Shown in pieces: positions 8,387-18,308 of a DNA stretch of 55,979 bases. Numbering within the stretch: the first letter of the stretch is position 1; each line of letters starts with the position of its first letter. The position numbers and the translations under genes were made by a program. Below the pieces are notes generated by a model. The model was not told the DNA's origin, searched no databases, and saw only the letters and a program-made list of their open reading frames with translations. Location of the stretch: NCBI GenBank assembly GCA_028821235.1, contig JAPPGV010000147.1, positions 1-55,979 on the forward strand. The letters run 5' to 3'. Source of the stretch: a bacterium. GTDB taxonomy: Bacteria > Actinomycetota > Acidimicrobiia > Spongiisociales > Spongiisociaceae.

Positions 8387-9175
8387 ATGGGAGATTACTT
8401 GACGGAGCGCTTCTTGCGGTTGCCGGACGGTTCGCTGCCGCACATGGGCGTGAAGGGCGGCGGGGACGTTGCCCCGTATGTTCTGCTCTCGGGCGACCCC
8501 GGTCGCGTTGAGAAGATGAAGACCTGGCTGGACGAGGCGGAGGCGGTTGGCAGGGAACGCGGCTACGTTGCTTACACCGGTTCATATCGGGGTACGCCGG
8601 TGACGCTGGCATCGAGCGGAGTCGGCGCCCCTTCCGTCGCTATCGCGATCGAAGAGTTGGCGCTGGCCGGGGGGAGAGTCTTCATCCGGGTCGGTAGCTG
8701 TGCGAGCATCGCAGAGAACATTCCGATCGGTGATGTGGTCATAGGCACGGCCGGCGTTCGGGATGAGGGCGTGAGCCATACTTACGCGCCCGCCATCTAT
8801 CCTGCGATCGCTGATCCCGACGTGGTCGCCGCCCTCCGGGCCACCGCGGACGCGGAGGGCACGCCTTACCATCTGGGGCTGGTGCGAAGTACCGACTCTT
8901 TCTACGAGGGGGAGCGCAAGGTCGAGATCATCGACCAATGGCGGGCACTGCACGTTCTCGTCTTTGAGATGGAAAGCTCGGCGCTCTTCACCGTCGCCAT
9001 GGCCCGCGGCGTGCGCAGCGGCTCCATCCTCGTGCCCGGGTCCAACCTGGTAACGGGCCAGAAGAGCACCTATCAGGGCCAGCGATTGGAGGATTACACC
9101 GCGGGGATCGATGCGGCGATCGCTACCGCACTGGGGGCCGTCGAGCGCCTGCATGCCTCTTCTGAGCAGAGATGA
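8387..9175 (+). CDS. Nucleoside phosphorylase (uridine/purine phosphorylase family)
   Basis: A 262-aa member of the PNP/UDP phosphorylase family, which splits a nucleoside with phosphate into free base and ribose-1-phosphate. Visible motifs are the phosphate loop YVLLSGDPGRVEKM, SSGVGAPSVAIAIEEL, the conserved FIRVGSCASI, and the ribose-binding FEMESSALFT. The length and these motifs fit uridine phosphorylase-like hexamers. The base preference cannot be read with confidence. An AGGAGGAAG-type site precedes the ATG. Sandwiched between two deaminase-like amidohydrolases, it supports a nucleoside or base breakdown role for the island. Confidence 0.9.
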   Translation: MGDYLTERFLRLPDGSLPHMGVKGGGDVAPYVLLSGDPGRVEKMKTWLDEAEAVGRERGYVAYTGSYRGTPVTLASSGVGAPSVAIAIEELALAGGRVFIRVGSCASIAENIPIGDVVIGTAGVRDEGVSHTYAPAIYPAIADPDVVAALRATADAEGTPYHLGLVRSTDSFYEGERKVEIIDQWRALHVLVFEMESSALFTVAMARGVRSGSILVPGSNLVTGQKSTYQGQRLEDYTAGIDAAIATALGAVERLHASSEQR

Positions 9176-10512
9176 AGGCCACCTCCTCGATCCTGATCCG
9201 GAACGGGTTGCTCGTCACGATGAACGCCGGCCGCGAGATCCTGGATGGGAGCGTCTACATCGAGGATGGGCGTATCCTCGAGGTCCCTTCCGCTCGGACT
9301 GAGGCCGACACGGTCATCGACGCGACCGATTGCCTGGTAGCGCCCGGGTTCGTTCAGACCCACGTTCATTTGTGCCAGACCCTCTTTCGCGGGATGGCGG
9401 ATGACATGGACGTGATCGACTGGCTTCGTCTGCGAATCTGGCCGCTCGAGCAGGCCCATGATGAGCAATCCGTGTACGACGCTGCTCGCCTGGCCATTGC
9501 CGAGATGATTCGCGGCGGTACCACCTGCGCCCTCACGATGGAGACGGTCCGTCATACGGAAGAGGCGTTCCGGGCTGTGCTCGAGACCGGCTTCCGGGCG
9601 ATCAGCGGCAAGGCGATGATGGACCGTTGGGAGCCGGGAACCGAGATGGTCGGGGAGGAGACCCAGGCTTCGCTCGAGATGAGCCTCGCGCTCCTCGAGG
9701 AGTTCCATGGTGAGGGGGACGGCCGGCTGCAGGTCGCGTTCTGCCCCCGTGGTTCACGCAATTGCACCGAGGGTCTATGGGCGGACATCGTCGCGCTGGC
9801 CGCCGAGCACGATACGGTCATCCACACGCACGCGGCCGAGAACGAGGCACAGACCGAGCTTCTTGCTATCGAGAGCACGACCGATATCGAGTATCTACAC
9901 AGCCTGGGCGCGACGGGCCCGCGATTGGTCGCCGCGCACTGCATTTGGGTGACCGAGCCCGAGATCGAGATCCTGGCCGAGACCGGGACCAAGGTGGCCC
10001 ACTGTCCTTCGTGCAACCTGAAACTCGCCTCCGGGCTCGCTCCGGTGCCGGAGTTCCTTGAGCGAGGCGTAGTCGTCGGGCTGGGCGCGGACGGCGCCCC
10101 TTGCAACAACAACCTGGACATGTTCCAGGAGATGCGTCTGGCATCGCTCGTTCACAAGCCGCGGAGAGGCCCTCGTAGTATGCCGGCGATGTCCGTGCTG
10201 GAAATGGCCACCCTCGGGGGAGCGAGGACGCTTGGATTGGAAGACGAGCTCGGTTCGTTGGAACCCGGGAAGCGGGCCGATGTCATCGTGATCCGCCGCG
10301 ACGGGCTTCACACCCAACCCCAAGTCGGTGATGACCCGATCGCGCAATTGGTATACGAGCACAGAGCGTCTGATGTTGACAGCGTGATCATCGACGGAAG
10401 GGTCCTCGTTCGTGGCGGGGAGTTCACCGAGCTCGATCCCACGGAGATCCGCGCCCGTGCGAGCGGTTCTGCCGAGCGTGTATTGGCGCGGGCCGAGCTA
10501 GCGAGCGGATGA
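9172..10512 (+). CDS. Amidohydrolase, SAH/5'-deoxyadenosine/guanine deaminase-like
   Basis: A 446-aa ATZ/TRZ-family enzyme with a complete active site: APGFVQTHVHLCQT (His64, His66), HTHAAENEAQ (strand-5 His), LVAAHCIWVTEPE (strand-6 His), and GLGADGAPCNNNLD (strand-8 Asp). Hydrolytic deamination of a purine or related heterocycle is the usual reaction. TrzN-like dechlorination or demethylthiolation is the other option in the family. Its ATG overlaps the stop of the phosphorylase (ATGA), so the two are coupled. In contrast to the 6976 paralogue, all metal and catalytic residues are kept. Confidence 0.9.
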   Translation: MKATSSILIRNGLLVTMNAGREILDGSVYIEDGRILEVPSARTEADTVIDATDCLVAPGFVQTHVHLCQTLFRGMADDMDVIDWLRLRIWPLEQAHDEQSVYDAARLAIAEMIRGGTTCALTMETVRHTEEAFRAVLETGFRAISGKAMMDRWEPGTEMVGEETQASLEMSLALLEEFHGEGDGRLQVAFCPRGSRNCTEGLWADIVALAAEHDTVIHTHAAENEAQTELLAIESTTDIEYLHSLGATGPRLVAAHCIWVTEPEIEILAETGTKVAHCPSCNLKLASGLAPVPEFLERGVVVGLGADGAPCNNNLDMFQEMRLASLVHKPRRGPRSMPAMSVLEMATLGGARTLGLEDELGSLEPGKRADVIVIRRDGLHTQPQVGDDPIAQLVYEHRASDVDSVIIDGRVLVRGGEFTELDPTEIRARASGSAERVLARAELASG

Positions 10513-10566
10513 CTCTCGTCACGAATGAGTTCAGAGCTCGCCATGAGAGTGAGCTAGGAGGCTGAT

Positions 10567-11529
10567 ATGACTCCGACACGAGGGACTCCATGGCTGCTCA
10601 GTGAGATCGGGTTTGCGCCAGGACCACCTCGCTACCTGGCGCCTGAAGGGGCAAAGACACGTGCAGTTGTCCTGGGATCCGGAGGAGTTACGCCGAACCC
10701 GCATCGACACGGCCCTGGAGCGGCGGTCATCGTCAACGACACGACTTACCTGATCGACGCCGGCGAAGGGATATGGCGCGGCCTTGCCTGGGCTGCGGCG
10801 TCTCATCCTGAGCTGATCGCCGAACACCTGGCCCCGTACAGGCTCACCAGCCTCTTCCTGACCCATCTGCATTCCGACCACACGATCGGACTACCGGCTG
10901 TGTGGCTGATGCCCTGGGCCTATGGGCGAGAGGTTCCGCTGGAGGTATATGGACCGGTCGGCACACGGAGCCTGATGGAGCACCTGGAAGAGGCTTATCA
11001 GGCAGACTTGCAGGAACGTACGTTCGGGCCAGGGGCTGACAAGAGGAAGATCGATGCGCATAAGACGGTAACGCATGAGATCGAGGACTCGGGCATGATC
11101 TATGAAGATGGAAACGTGAAGATCGAAGCATTCCACCATAAGCACGGTAATTTCGAACAGAACTTTGCCTATCGCTTCACATCCGAGGATCGAGTGATTG
11201 CTTGGTCAGGAGACGGCCGGGTAGAGGGTCAGCTTGACAAAGCAGCCCAGGATGCAGACCTATTCTTCTGCGAGCTCTCCACCGAAGACATGATTGCGAA
11301 CGCCAACTGGGGCGGCGAGACCGTCGAAGAAAAGGCGAAGACGATCTGGTCATACCACATTCGGCCCAGGGAGTTGGCGGATTTCGCGACCGAAATGAAC
11401 GTCAAGCAGCTCGTGACGATGCATGAGCGAAACTATACGGACCCATATGAACCCGACGCCTTAATGAAGGAATTCAAGCGCCATTATTCGGGCCCTGTAC
11501 ATTCGGCACGCGATGGCGATGTGTTCTAG
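10567..11529 (+). CDS. MBL-fold metallo-hydrolase (RNase Z-like)
   Basis: A 320-aa metallo-beta-lactamase-fold protein. The HxHxDH zinc motif is in FLTHLHSDHTIGLP, further His residues in AFHHKHGN, the Asp-bearing VIAWSGDGRVEG, and the last His in LVTMHERN. The order resembles RNase Z-like hydrolases (arylsulfatase/lactonase-type), not the tRNA-processing enzyme itself. The island context suggests hydrolysis of an ester, lactone or phosphodiester linked to the imported compound. That is inference. An AGGAG site precedes the ATG. A decayed copy of this gene lies at 3250-3440. The 11530-11797 gap that follows is a convergent intergenic region without visible features. Confidence 0.85.
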   Translation: MTPTRGTPWLLSEIGFAPGPPRYLAPEGAKTRAVVLGSGGVTPNPHRHGPGAAVIVNDTTYLIDAGEGIWRGLAWAAASHPELIAEHLAPYRLTSLFLTHLHSDHTIGLPAVWLMPWAYGREVPLEVYGPVGTRSLMEHLEEAYQADLQERTFGPGADKRKIDAHKTVTHEIEDSGMIYEDGNVKIEAFHHKHGNFEQNFAYRFTSEDRVIAWSGDGRVEGQLDKAAQDADLFFCELSTEDMIANANWGGETVEEKAKTIWSYHIRPRELADFATEMNVKQLVTMHERNYTDPYEPDALMKEFKRHYSGPVHSARDGDVF

Positions 11530-11797
11530 ATCAACGAAGAATGCCAGTGTTCATGAAAGGATAGAGAGGGGACTCACAGAGGCGGCCGCTCGGATGAGTC
11601 CCATCACAGCGACCAAGGACCGGTACGTGTCCTCCCTTCGGGCGCATCCGACCGTCCGTGGCCTTGGCGCCCCATTTCCTGCTCGGGCCTGACCCGCGAC
11701 ATTCCCCCGGGATGGCAAGCTCACCGCCGTATCCATCGACTGGCCGCAATCGTGTGGCGTGCGGGGCCGGACTGGGGAGGGGGCGGTGCGCGGTACT

Positions 11798-13441
11798 TCA
11801 TAGGTTCTGGTGTTTGTTGCCTTCGAACACGGTTCCCCAGATGGGGATGTCGCGGAGGGAGTCGATGCCGACCGTGTAGGGGTCTGCCTCGAGGATCGTG
11901 AAGTCCGCTCGTTTGCCCCAGCGCAGCGATCCGATCTCGTCCTCGAGCCCGAGTACGTGGGCGGCGTTGGTGGTGGTGGCCCTGATAGCAGCGTCCAGGG
12001 AGGCTCGCTCGTCGGGGCCCATCAGCGCGCCTGACTCTGTCAGCCGGTTGGCGGCGACCCAGGCGTTGTTCAGGGGTTTCGCGGGCGCCATAGGGAAGTC
12101 GGAGTGGACGGCGAACCGCACTCCTGCTCGCTCGAGGGAGCCGAGTCTGGAGATCTGGGACGCCCGCTCGTATCCGACCGCGTGGGCGGCGAAGGCTTCG
12201 GCGAGTTCGTAGACGTAGTAGGCGTTGACCGAGGCCACGCCCCCGACCGCGGCGATACGGTCGACCTGTTGCGAGCTCGAGATGCCGAAGTGCTCGAAGG
12301 TGAAGCGATGATCGAAGCGGGGCCGTTCCTGCTGCAGCTTCTCGAGGGTCGACAGGGCCAGCTCGACGCCGAGGTCTCCGCTGCAGTGCACGTGGATCTT
12401 CAGCCCGGCGTTCCAGAGGACCCGGGCGATCTCCTCGAATCTGTCCGGGGGTGTTATCCACTCGCCGTGACGGCCGTCGAGGTGTCCGGGGGGCTTGAGC
12501 ATCAGCAGCTCTGCGAAGAACCCGCCGTCGGCGAACAGCTTGACGTGGTCGCTGAACCGCAGGCGGTGTGTGTTCCGTGATGGGTACGCCAGCACTTGTT
12601 CGAGGAACCGGCGGTCGGTTCCCGCGTCGCCGTCCGGTCCCGCGGTGTAGGGCATCAGCTGGATCCGGAACGGGGTGTCGGGCTGCTCCATCACCGCCAG
12701 CAGGTGGGCCCACTCCTCCTCGAATCCGTAGAAGCCGAACGCGGCGTCGCCGATGGTCGTGTGGCCGCCGCGGTGGATGACCTGGCGCATCCGGTCGAGC
12801 CCGCCGCGGAACCGCTCCGTCTCCAGGATGAAGCCGCGGAGGTGGTGGAGAGCCACTTCCAGGCCGGTTTCGAAGAACCTGCCCGCCTCGAGGTCGATCT
12901 GGGGGTGGCGGCGGGCAACCGCCGGGTCCAGATCCATCCACCGCAAGCAGGCGTCGTTCACCACCAGCGAGTGGTAGCCGCGGTGCCAGACCACGATCGG
13001 GCGGGTGGTCGATACGTCGTTGAGCGCCCGCCGGTCGATGTCGCGGTGCCAGATGGGGTGATGGCCGAAGGCGAACAGCGGTTCCGTGGGCGCCAGGGCG
13101 GCTTCGATCTCGACCAGACGGGCCCGGAACTGCTCGCGGTCATGGACGGGTTCGATTTCCTCCCCCGGGAGGTCCCACCCCACTGCCGTGGTGAAGTGCA
13201 TCGGCAACAGCAGCGCGGCCATGGAGGGATGCAGGTGGGGGTCGATGAGGCCCGGCATGATGCACAGGTCCTTGAACGTGTCGTCCACCTCGTGGCTGTA
13301 CGTTGCGAGCCACGGTCGCATCGTCTCGAGCGTCCCGACCTCGACGATGCGACCATCCCGCACCGCCACCGCTTCCGCCACCGGCAGGGACGGCTCCATC
13401 GTCCGCACTGTTCGGGCCAGGAATACGGTTATCTCAGCCAT
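11798..13441 (-). CDS. YtcJ-like amidohydrolase (amidohydrolase_3 family)
   Basis: A 547-aa protein of the YtcJ/N-substituted formamide deformylase family. It shows MPGLIDPHLHPSM (HxH metal motif), an acidic ligand region in DHVKLFADGGFF, KIHVHCSGD, FEHFGIS and a late FAVHSDFPM with the terminal Asp. The family hydrolyses amide or formamide bonds in small organic substrates. The natural substrate here is unknown. It is first in a minus-strand run with the MFS transporter and amine oxidase upstream, facing the plus-strand island convergently. The end LRWGKRADFTIL is the usual C-terminal beta-sandwich signature. Confidence 0.88.
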   Translation of the reverse strand: MAEITVFLARTVRTMEPSLPVAEAVAVRDGRIVEVGTLETMRPWLATYSHEVDDTFKDLCIMPGLIDPHLHPSMAALLLPMHFTTAVGWDLPGEEIEPVHDREQFRARLVEIEAALAPTEPLFAFGHHPIWHRDIDRRALNDVSTTRPIVVWHRGYHSLVVNDACLRWMDLDPAVARRHPQIDLEAGRFFETGLEVALHHLRGFILETERFRGGLDRMRQVIHRGGHTTIGDAAFGFYGFEEEWAHLLAVMEQPDTPFRIQLMPYTAGPDGDAGTDRRFLEQVLAYPSRNTHRLRFSDHVKLFADGGFFAELLMLKPPGHLDGRHGEWITPPDRFEEIARVLWNAGLKIHVHCSGDLGVELALSTLEKLQQERPRFDHRFTFEHFGISSSQQVDRIAAVGGVASVNAYYVYELAEAFAAHAVGYERASQISRLGSLERAGVRFAVHSDFPMAPAKPLNNAWVAANRLTESGALMGPDERASLDAAIRATTTNAAHVLGLEDEIGSLRWGKRADFTILEADPYTVGIDSLRDIPIWGTVFEGNKHQNL

Positions 13442-13458
13442 CCATACCCTCCAACCCG

Positions 13459-14733
13459 TCAGGCAGGTCCCAGACCTTCCGATCGGGCGCCTGCGCTTCC
13501 CGCCTCGAGGTCGGCATCCTTCAACGCCCTCCAGAGGAAGGGAGCTATCGCCGCTATCGCTACAGCCGCGGCGACGTAGCTATAGCTGACATCTGTCAAG
13601 GTGGCGACCGTTCCTCCGAAGACCGCGCCGATCGGGATCGACCCGTGGCCCACGAACAGGAATCCCGCCATCACCCGACCGCGAATACGGTCCGGAACCC
13701 CCATTTGCCGGTAGGTGATCGACACGATCTCGAGCTGGGCGGCCAAGAACCCCACCACGGCCAACCCCAACCCGGCCAACAGAGCGACACCTGACACTGC
13801 CACCAGCAGGAAACCGCAGCCGGCCCCGAGTACGGATGCCACGCAGAGCTTCGCCCGGGGAAACCGACTGACCACGGAGGGAGCGACCAGGTAACCGATG
13901 AAGTATCCACCGGCCAATCCACCGAGAATGAGCCCGAAGCCGATACCGCTCAGTTGGAAACGATCTTGGGCCACGAGCACCAACACCGACGTACCGGCGG
14001 CGGTCGAGAAATGTATGGTCGCGGTGCCCAGCAGGAAAGCGCGGAGCGGCCGGTCGCCCCACACCCACCGCACACCCTCCATGATGTCGGCCGAGAGCCC
14101 GGCGACCGTCCACTCCGACTCCGTGTGGGAGGGCGTTCCGGGGAGCATCAGCACCACCAGACCAGACATCAGAAAGGTCAGGGCGTCTATTCCCAGGGGC
14201 GCCCAGACGGCCAGCCCGAAGAGCCATCCCCCCAGCGCCGGTCCCGCAAAACGCTGCCCCAGGGTCTGGGTCCCGTATAGCAGGCTGTTGGCCGTGTCCA
14301 TCCCGGAGGGCTTGACCAGGGTCGGAACCATGGCAAGCCCGATCGGATCGAATAGGGTCTCTCCGATTCCGATCAGGATCATCACCAGGTACAAGACCAG
14401 GAGCGACTTGCCGCCCCCGAGGACGAAGAGAGCCCCCAAGCCCACGATCGCGGCTCGACCGAATTCGGCCAGAGCCATCGCCCGGCGCCTGTTGACCCGA
14501 TCCGCGATCGCTCCCGACAGGGGGCCGAACAGGAGCCAGGGGAGCCCGGCCGCGGCCGTGAGACCGCTGATCGAGAGCGGATGCCGGGTGATGGAAGTGG
14601 CCAGCAACGGTAGCGCCACGATCAACACCCCGGTGCTGAGATTGGAGATGGCGTAGGAGGTCAACAACTTGGTGTAGGAGTTGCCCAGGGCGGTAAGTCT
14701 CAAGGTCGCCTTCCTCTGCCCAGGCCCCGCCAT
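13459..14733 (-). CDS. Major facilitator superfamily transporter
   Basis: A 424-aa protein with about 12 membrane segments and the MFS loop 2-3 signature (SGAIADRVNRRRAMALAEFG). Its layout fits the EntS-like MFS_3 exporters. Substrates could include siderophores, drugs or amine metabolites. Seventeen bases separate it from the YtcJ-like gene, suggesting one transcript with it. A long, mildly basic N-terminus (MAGPGQRKATLRLTALGNSY) precedes the first membrane segment. Confidence 0.88.
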   Translation of the reverse strand: MAGPGQRKATLRLTALGNSYTKLLTSYAISNLSTGVLIVALPLLATSITRHPLSISGLTAAAGLPWLLFGPLSGAIADRVNRRRAMALAEFGRAAIVGLGALFVLGGGKSLLVLYLVMILIGIGETLFDPIGLAMVPTLVKPSGMDTANSLLYGTQTLGQRFAGPALGGWLFGLAVWAPLGIDALTFLMSGLVVLMLPGTPSHTESEWTVAGLSADIMEGVRWVWGDRPLRAFLLGTATIHFSTAAGTSVLVLVAQDRFQLSGIGFGLILGGLAGGYFIGYLVAPSVVSRFPRAKLCVASVLGAGCGFLLVAVSGVALLAGLGLAVVGFLAAQLEIVSITYRQMGVPDRIRGRVMAGFLFVGHGSIPIGAVFGGTVATLTDVSYSYVAAAVAIAAIAPFLWRALKDADLEAGSAGARSEGLGPA

Positions 14734-14763
14734 CCTGCCCCGTCGTCAGGGGGCAAGACCCTC

Positions 14764-16065
14764 CTAGCCGTCCTCGGCGAGGCGCCGGCCGAGGGCTGCG
14801 GCTGTGTCGGCGCCGCTCTCTATGGCGCCGTCCATGAACCCGGCCCAGCCTCGGGCGATGTCCGAACCGGCGAAGTAGAGGCGGCCGTGGGGGACGGGGA
14901 AGTGGGAGTAATAGCGCGACAGCTGCCCCGGGCGGTAAGCAGTCCACGTCCCCTTGGCGTACGGGTCGGTCGACCAGTTGTGGCTGTGGCACGTCCGGAC
15001 GGTCGCTTCCGGGGCGAACCGGCGGATCGCCTGCTGCACCTGGGCGCGGTCCATTCCATCGATCGCCGAGTCATCCTCGCCTATTCCCACCAGGAGCCGC
15101 CCGCCGTCGAAGTTGGCCTGCTCCGAGACCCAGCACAGAGGGCCGCCCCAGCCCGAAGCCATCAGGAACTCGGGCACGTTGTCGACCAGGGCATGCAGCT
15201 TGACCGCATGGCCTGCCAGCCCTTCGGCGGCGTACCTGCGTTTGGGCGAGTCGGCCGGTAGCGGCAACTCGATGTCCTCCCAGGTGTTGACGGGAGCGGC
15301 CAGCACGGCGAAACGGGCCCTGTGGGTGTCGCCGCCGGTGGTCGTCACCACGATGTGGTCGCCGGCGTCGACTATCGAGGCGACCGGTGCCGAGAGCCCG
15401 ATGTCCGCGCCGCCGTCCTGGGCCAGGGCTGTGACCAGGCTCTCAGTTCCCTGGGCGAACTTCGTCGCCGGGGCGTCGTCGAGCGTCCAGGTGGTGTTGT
15501 CGTACCCGGCCACCCAGGTGAGGACCTGCAGGGCCGACACCTCCGAGGGATCGCATCCGAAGGCGAAAGCGGCCCACATCGAGAGGTACTCCGCCACCAG
15601 GTGTTGGTCGGTGTAGGGCGCGATGAACTCGGAGAAGGGGATGTCCAGATCGTGGAGGTCCGGGTTGTCGAGATCGGACCCGAAGGTCACCCGGCGGGAC
15701 TGGTCGACGATGTGATCGAGGGCCTTGTCCAGATCGGGACGGACGTCGCGGGGTACGGGCTGGTCGGGACGCGCCAGGCTGCGACCGCCGAGCGATACCC
15801 GGAACTCCTGACCGGCCGGGCTCAGGACGGTGGGCAAGGAGTAGCGCTTGATCTCGCGGGCGATGTTGTGCTGGGTGCCCTCGTCGAACCACGTGCCCCC
15901 CATCTCGGTGTAGTGGTCGGTGTCGCCGAAGCGCTTCCACCACGTCCGCCCGCCCAGCCGGTCGCGCGCCTCGAGCACCAGGACCCGGTATCCACCCTGA
16001 GCCAGATCACGGGCGGCGGTCAGACCGGCGATGCCGCCACCGACGACGAGCACATCATGATGCAT
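14764..16065 (-). CDS. Flavin-dependent amine oxidase
   Basis: A 433-aa FAD enzyme of the monoamine oxidase family. The dinucleotide-binding motif is at the very start (VLVVGGGIAGLTAARDL), followed by LEARDRLGGRTWW and EMGGTWFDEG. The C-terminal FAD-contacting segment is RLYFAGSDIARGWAGFMDGA. It would oxidise a primary or secondary amine to aldehyde plus ammonia and peroxide. There is no signal peptide, so it is cytoplasmic. It heads the minus-strand amine/amide cluster (oxidase, MFS, YtcJ-like hydrolase) and is divergent from pdxH, leaving 16066-16286 as a shared promoter region without a clear motif. Confidence 0.9.
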   Translation of the reverse strand: MHHDVLVVGGGIAGLTAARDLAQGGYRVLVLEARDRLGGRTWWKRFGDTDHYTEMGGTWFDEGTQHNIAREIKRYSLPTVLSPAGQEFRVSLGGRSLARPDQPVPRDVRPDLDKALDHIVDQSRRVTFGSDLDNPDLHDLDIPFSEFIAPYTDQHLVAEYLSMWAAFAFGCDPSEVSALQVLTWVAGYDNTTWTLDDAPATKFAQGTESLVTALAQDGGADIGLSAPVASIVDAGDHIVVTTTGGDTHRARFAVLAAPVNTWEDIELPLPADSPKRRYAAEGLAGHAVKLHALVDNVPEFLMASGWGGPLCWVSEQANFDGGRLLVGIGEDDSAIDGMDRAQVQQAIRRFAPEATVRTCHSHNWSTDPYAKGTWTAYRPGQLSRYYSHFPVPHGRLYFAGSDIARGWAGFMDGAIESGADTAAALGRRLAEDG

Positions 16066-16286
16066 GAAGTCCTACCTTCATCCCTACGGTCGTGTCCGAA
16101 GCATACGGCAGCCACGCGAAGATCGGCCGATATACGCGAAGCAATCGGAGGAGGGCCGGAGGTCTCTGCCGGGCGACTGCCGTGTCGCCCCCTCCGACCG
16201 GGTACGAGGGGCCTGCACCCTTCCGGATGTAGCCGGATACAGGGGTACGCTGGGGGCGCCGGTACGGCGATGTGGACAGGTGGTTG

Positions 16287-16931
16287 ATGGTTGATCGGCG
16301 GATGGCCCGCCTCCGGGAGGAGTACGAGACGGAGGGGCTCTCGATGGGGGAGGCCCATCCGGACCCGGTCCGCCAGTTCGACCGCTGGTTCGACGAAGCG
16401 TTGGACGCGGGTGTGCCGCAGGCCAACGCCATGACGGTCGCCACTGCTGACGATCGCGGACATCCCTCGGCCCGGGTGGTGCTGCTCAAGGGGTACGACC
16501 GGTCCGGGTTCGTGTTTTACACCAACCTCGGGAGCCGCAAATCGGAGGAGTTGACGGCCAACCCGCGGGCGGCCCTCTGCTTTCTCTGGCTCGAGCTGCA
16601 CCGTCAGGTCAGGATCGAGGGGCCGGTCGAGGCGGTCGGAGATACGGACTCTGACGAGTACTTCGCCTCGCGTCCGAGGGGAGCTCGGATAGCCGCGGCT
16701 GCTTCCCCGCAGAGCCGGGAGATACGCGACCGGACCGCGCTCGAACGCCTGGTGGCGGACAAGGAGGCCGAGTTCGAGGATGGGGAGGTGCCCAGGCCTG
16801 CCCATTGGGGTGGGTGGAGGGTCCGGCCCGAACGGTTCGAGTTCTGGCAGGGCCGGCGCCACCGCCTTCATGACCGGGTCGCCTACCTCGCCTACGGCGA
16901 CGGCTGGCGGCGGGTGCGGCTGGCGCCATGA
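16287..16931 (+). CDS. pdxH: Pyridoxamine 5'-phosphate oxidase
   Basis: A 214-aa FMN enzyme that converts pyridoxamine or pyridoxine phosphate to pyridoxal phosphate. Diagnostic segments are NAMTVATADDRGHPSARVVLLKG cut here to its core PSARVVLLKG, FVFYTNLGSRKSEEL, ALCFLWLELHRQVRIEG (FMN binding), YFASRPRGARI, and the terminal FEFWQGRRHRLHDR/VRLAP typical of the family. I use ATG 16287; an in-frame GTG at 16272 is possible. The last codons overlap the JAMM gene by 4 nt, so the two are co-translated. Confidence 0.95.
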   Translation: MVDRRMARLREEYETEGLSMGEAHPDPVRQFDRWFDEALDAGVPQANAMTVATADDRGHPSARVVLLKGYDRSGFVFYTNLGSRKSEELTANPRAALCFLWLELHRQVRIEGPVEAVGDTDSDEYFASRPRGARIAAAASPQSREIRDRTALERLVADKEAEFEDGEVPRPAHWGGWRVRPERFEFWQGRRHRLHDRVAYLAYGDGWRRVRLAP

Positions 16932-17341
16932 TCGCCGCCGATGCCCATCTCCGGCCGGCGATGGTCAAGGCGATGATCGCCCATGCCGCCGAAGCCAGCC
17001 CCCGGGAGGCCTGCGGTCTGATCGTGTATGACGGCGCCGGGTGTCCGGTGCGGCTCTATCCCGCCACCAACGTCCACCCCGATCCCGATCGCTTCGAACT
17101 GGACCCGGTCGAGCACTTCGGGGTGGTGAGGGACGCGGACGAGCACGGGTGGCGGATCGGCGCGGTCTACCACTCCCATCCGCGGGGTCCCGCCCGGCCA
17201 TCCGCTACGGACCTGGCCGCAGGGATCGATCCGGACTGGATCTCGTACGTCATCGGACGCAATCGGACCGCCACGTGGGTCATCCGGGCCTACAAGATGG
17301 CGGACGGGCGCGCTATCCCCTTGGGCGAAGTAGCGTCCTGA
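16928..17341 (+). CDS. JAMM/Mov34-type metallopeptidase
   Basis: A 137-aa single-domain protein of the JAB1/MPN metalloenzyme family. The zinc-site glutamate is in [11 protein letters not shown], and the JAMM core is [15 protein letters not shown] (HxHP-6-S-xx-D). In mycobacteria the related Mec releases cysteine from a sulfur-carrier protein. No sulfur carrier or cysteine synthase gene adjoins this one, so the partner is unknown. It overlaps pdxH by 4 nt and precedes xerC by 40 nt. Full length for a stand-alone bacterial JAMM protein. Confidence 0.88.
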   Translation: MIAADAHLRPAMVKAMIAHAAEASPREACGLIVYDGAGCPVRLYPATNVHPDPDRFELDPVEHFGVVRDADEHGWRIGAVYHSHPRGPARPSATDLAAGIDPDWISYVIGRNRTATWVIRAYKMADGRAIPLGEVAS

Positions 17342-17381
17342 CCGGCCACAATGCGCCGCGCGGCGGCCGGAATCGACCAAG

Positions 17382-18308
17382 ATGAGCACCATGTCAGCGA
17401 CCCCGAAGGACTTACCGGGCCACGAGCCCGATCCGGCCCCATGGTGGGAGGCCGATGTGTCCTCGTACCTCTCCCGTCTGGAGAGCCAGCGGGGCTTGTC
17501 GGAACACACGGTGGCGGCCTACCGGCGTGATCTCACCCAGTTCTTCCGCCATGTCGGGAGCCTGGGCATCGACTCTGCGGCCGGTATCGACCGCACCTCG
17601 ATCCGCGCGTTCCTGGCACACCTCGACGGCAAGGGTTATGCCCGGCGCTCGGTAGCCCGCAAGATCTCCGCCATCCGGGCCTTCCTTTCGGATGCAGTGC
17701 GGCGCGGCGCCCTCAGCGCCAACCCGGCCGACGGTATCGCCCGACCCAAGTCGCGCCGGACCCTCCCCAAAGCCCTCACCCAGCGGGCCGCAACCTCGCT
17801 CCTCGAGGCGATCGAAGGGGACGACCCGAAGTCCTTGAGGGACCGGGCCGTCCTCGAGACCCTTTACGCCACGGGCTTGCGGGTGTCCGAACTGGCCTCC
17901 CTCACCATGGACGGGACGGTCGGGCTGGATCGGTTGGTGGTGGAGGGCAAGGGCGGCCGCCATCGAGTGATCCCGTTGGGAGCGCAGGCACGGATCGCCA
18001 TCGAACGCTACGTGCGGGCGGGCCGGCCCCTTCTTCTGGGCGATCGGCCCACGGACGCCCTGTGGGTGGGCGCCAGGGGAGTGCCCATGAGCCCTCGGAC
18101 GCTCCGCCGGATGGTGCGGAACCGGGCAGGCACCTTTCCCCACGCCCTCCGCCACTCCTTCGCCACCCACCTGCTCGAACGCGGCGCCGACCTGACTTCC
18201 GTCCAGCAGCTCCTGGGCCATGTCGAGCTGGGAACCACCCAGGTCTACACCTCCGTTACCCGCCATCACATGAGGGCCACGTACGAGCGCAGCCACCCGC
18301 GTGCTTAG
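17382..18308 (+). CDS. xerC: Tyrosine recombinase XerC/XerD (chromosome dimer resolution)
   Basis: A 308-aa chromosomal tyrosine recombinase. A SAM-like N-terminal DNA-binding domain ([20 protein letters not shown]) is followed by the catalytic domain with Arg in [13 protein letters not shown], Lys in [29 protein letters not shown], and [16 protein letters not shown] (His and Tyr nucleophile). It would resolve chromosome dimers at dif. XerC lies near rpsB in many actinobacteria, which fits here. The stop codon is the first base set of a palindromic repeat. Assignment to XerC rather than XerD rests mainly on location. Confidence 0.9.
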   Translation: MSTMSATPKDLPGHEPDPAPWWEADVSSYLSRLESQRGLSEHTVAAYRRDLTQFFRHVGSLGIDSAAGIDRTSIRAFLAHLDGKGYARRSVARKISAIRAFLSDAVRRGALSANPADGIARPKSRRTLPKALTQRAATSLLEAIEGDDPKSLRDRAVLETLYATGLRVSELASLTMDGTVGLDRLVVEGKGGRHRVIPLGAQARIAIERYVRAGRPLLLGDRPTDALWVGARGVPMSPRTLRRMVRNRAGTFPHALRHSFATHLLERGADLTSVQQLLGHVELGTTQVYTSVTRHHMRATYERSHPRA

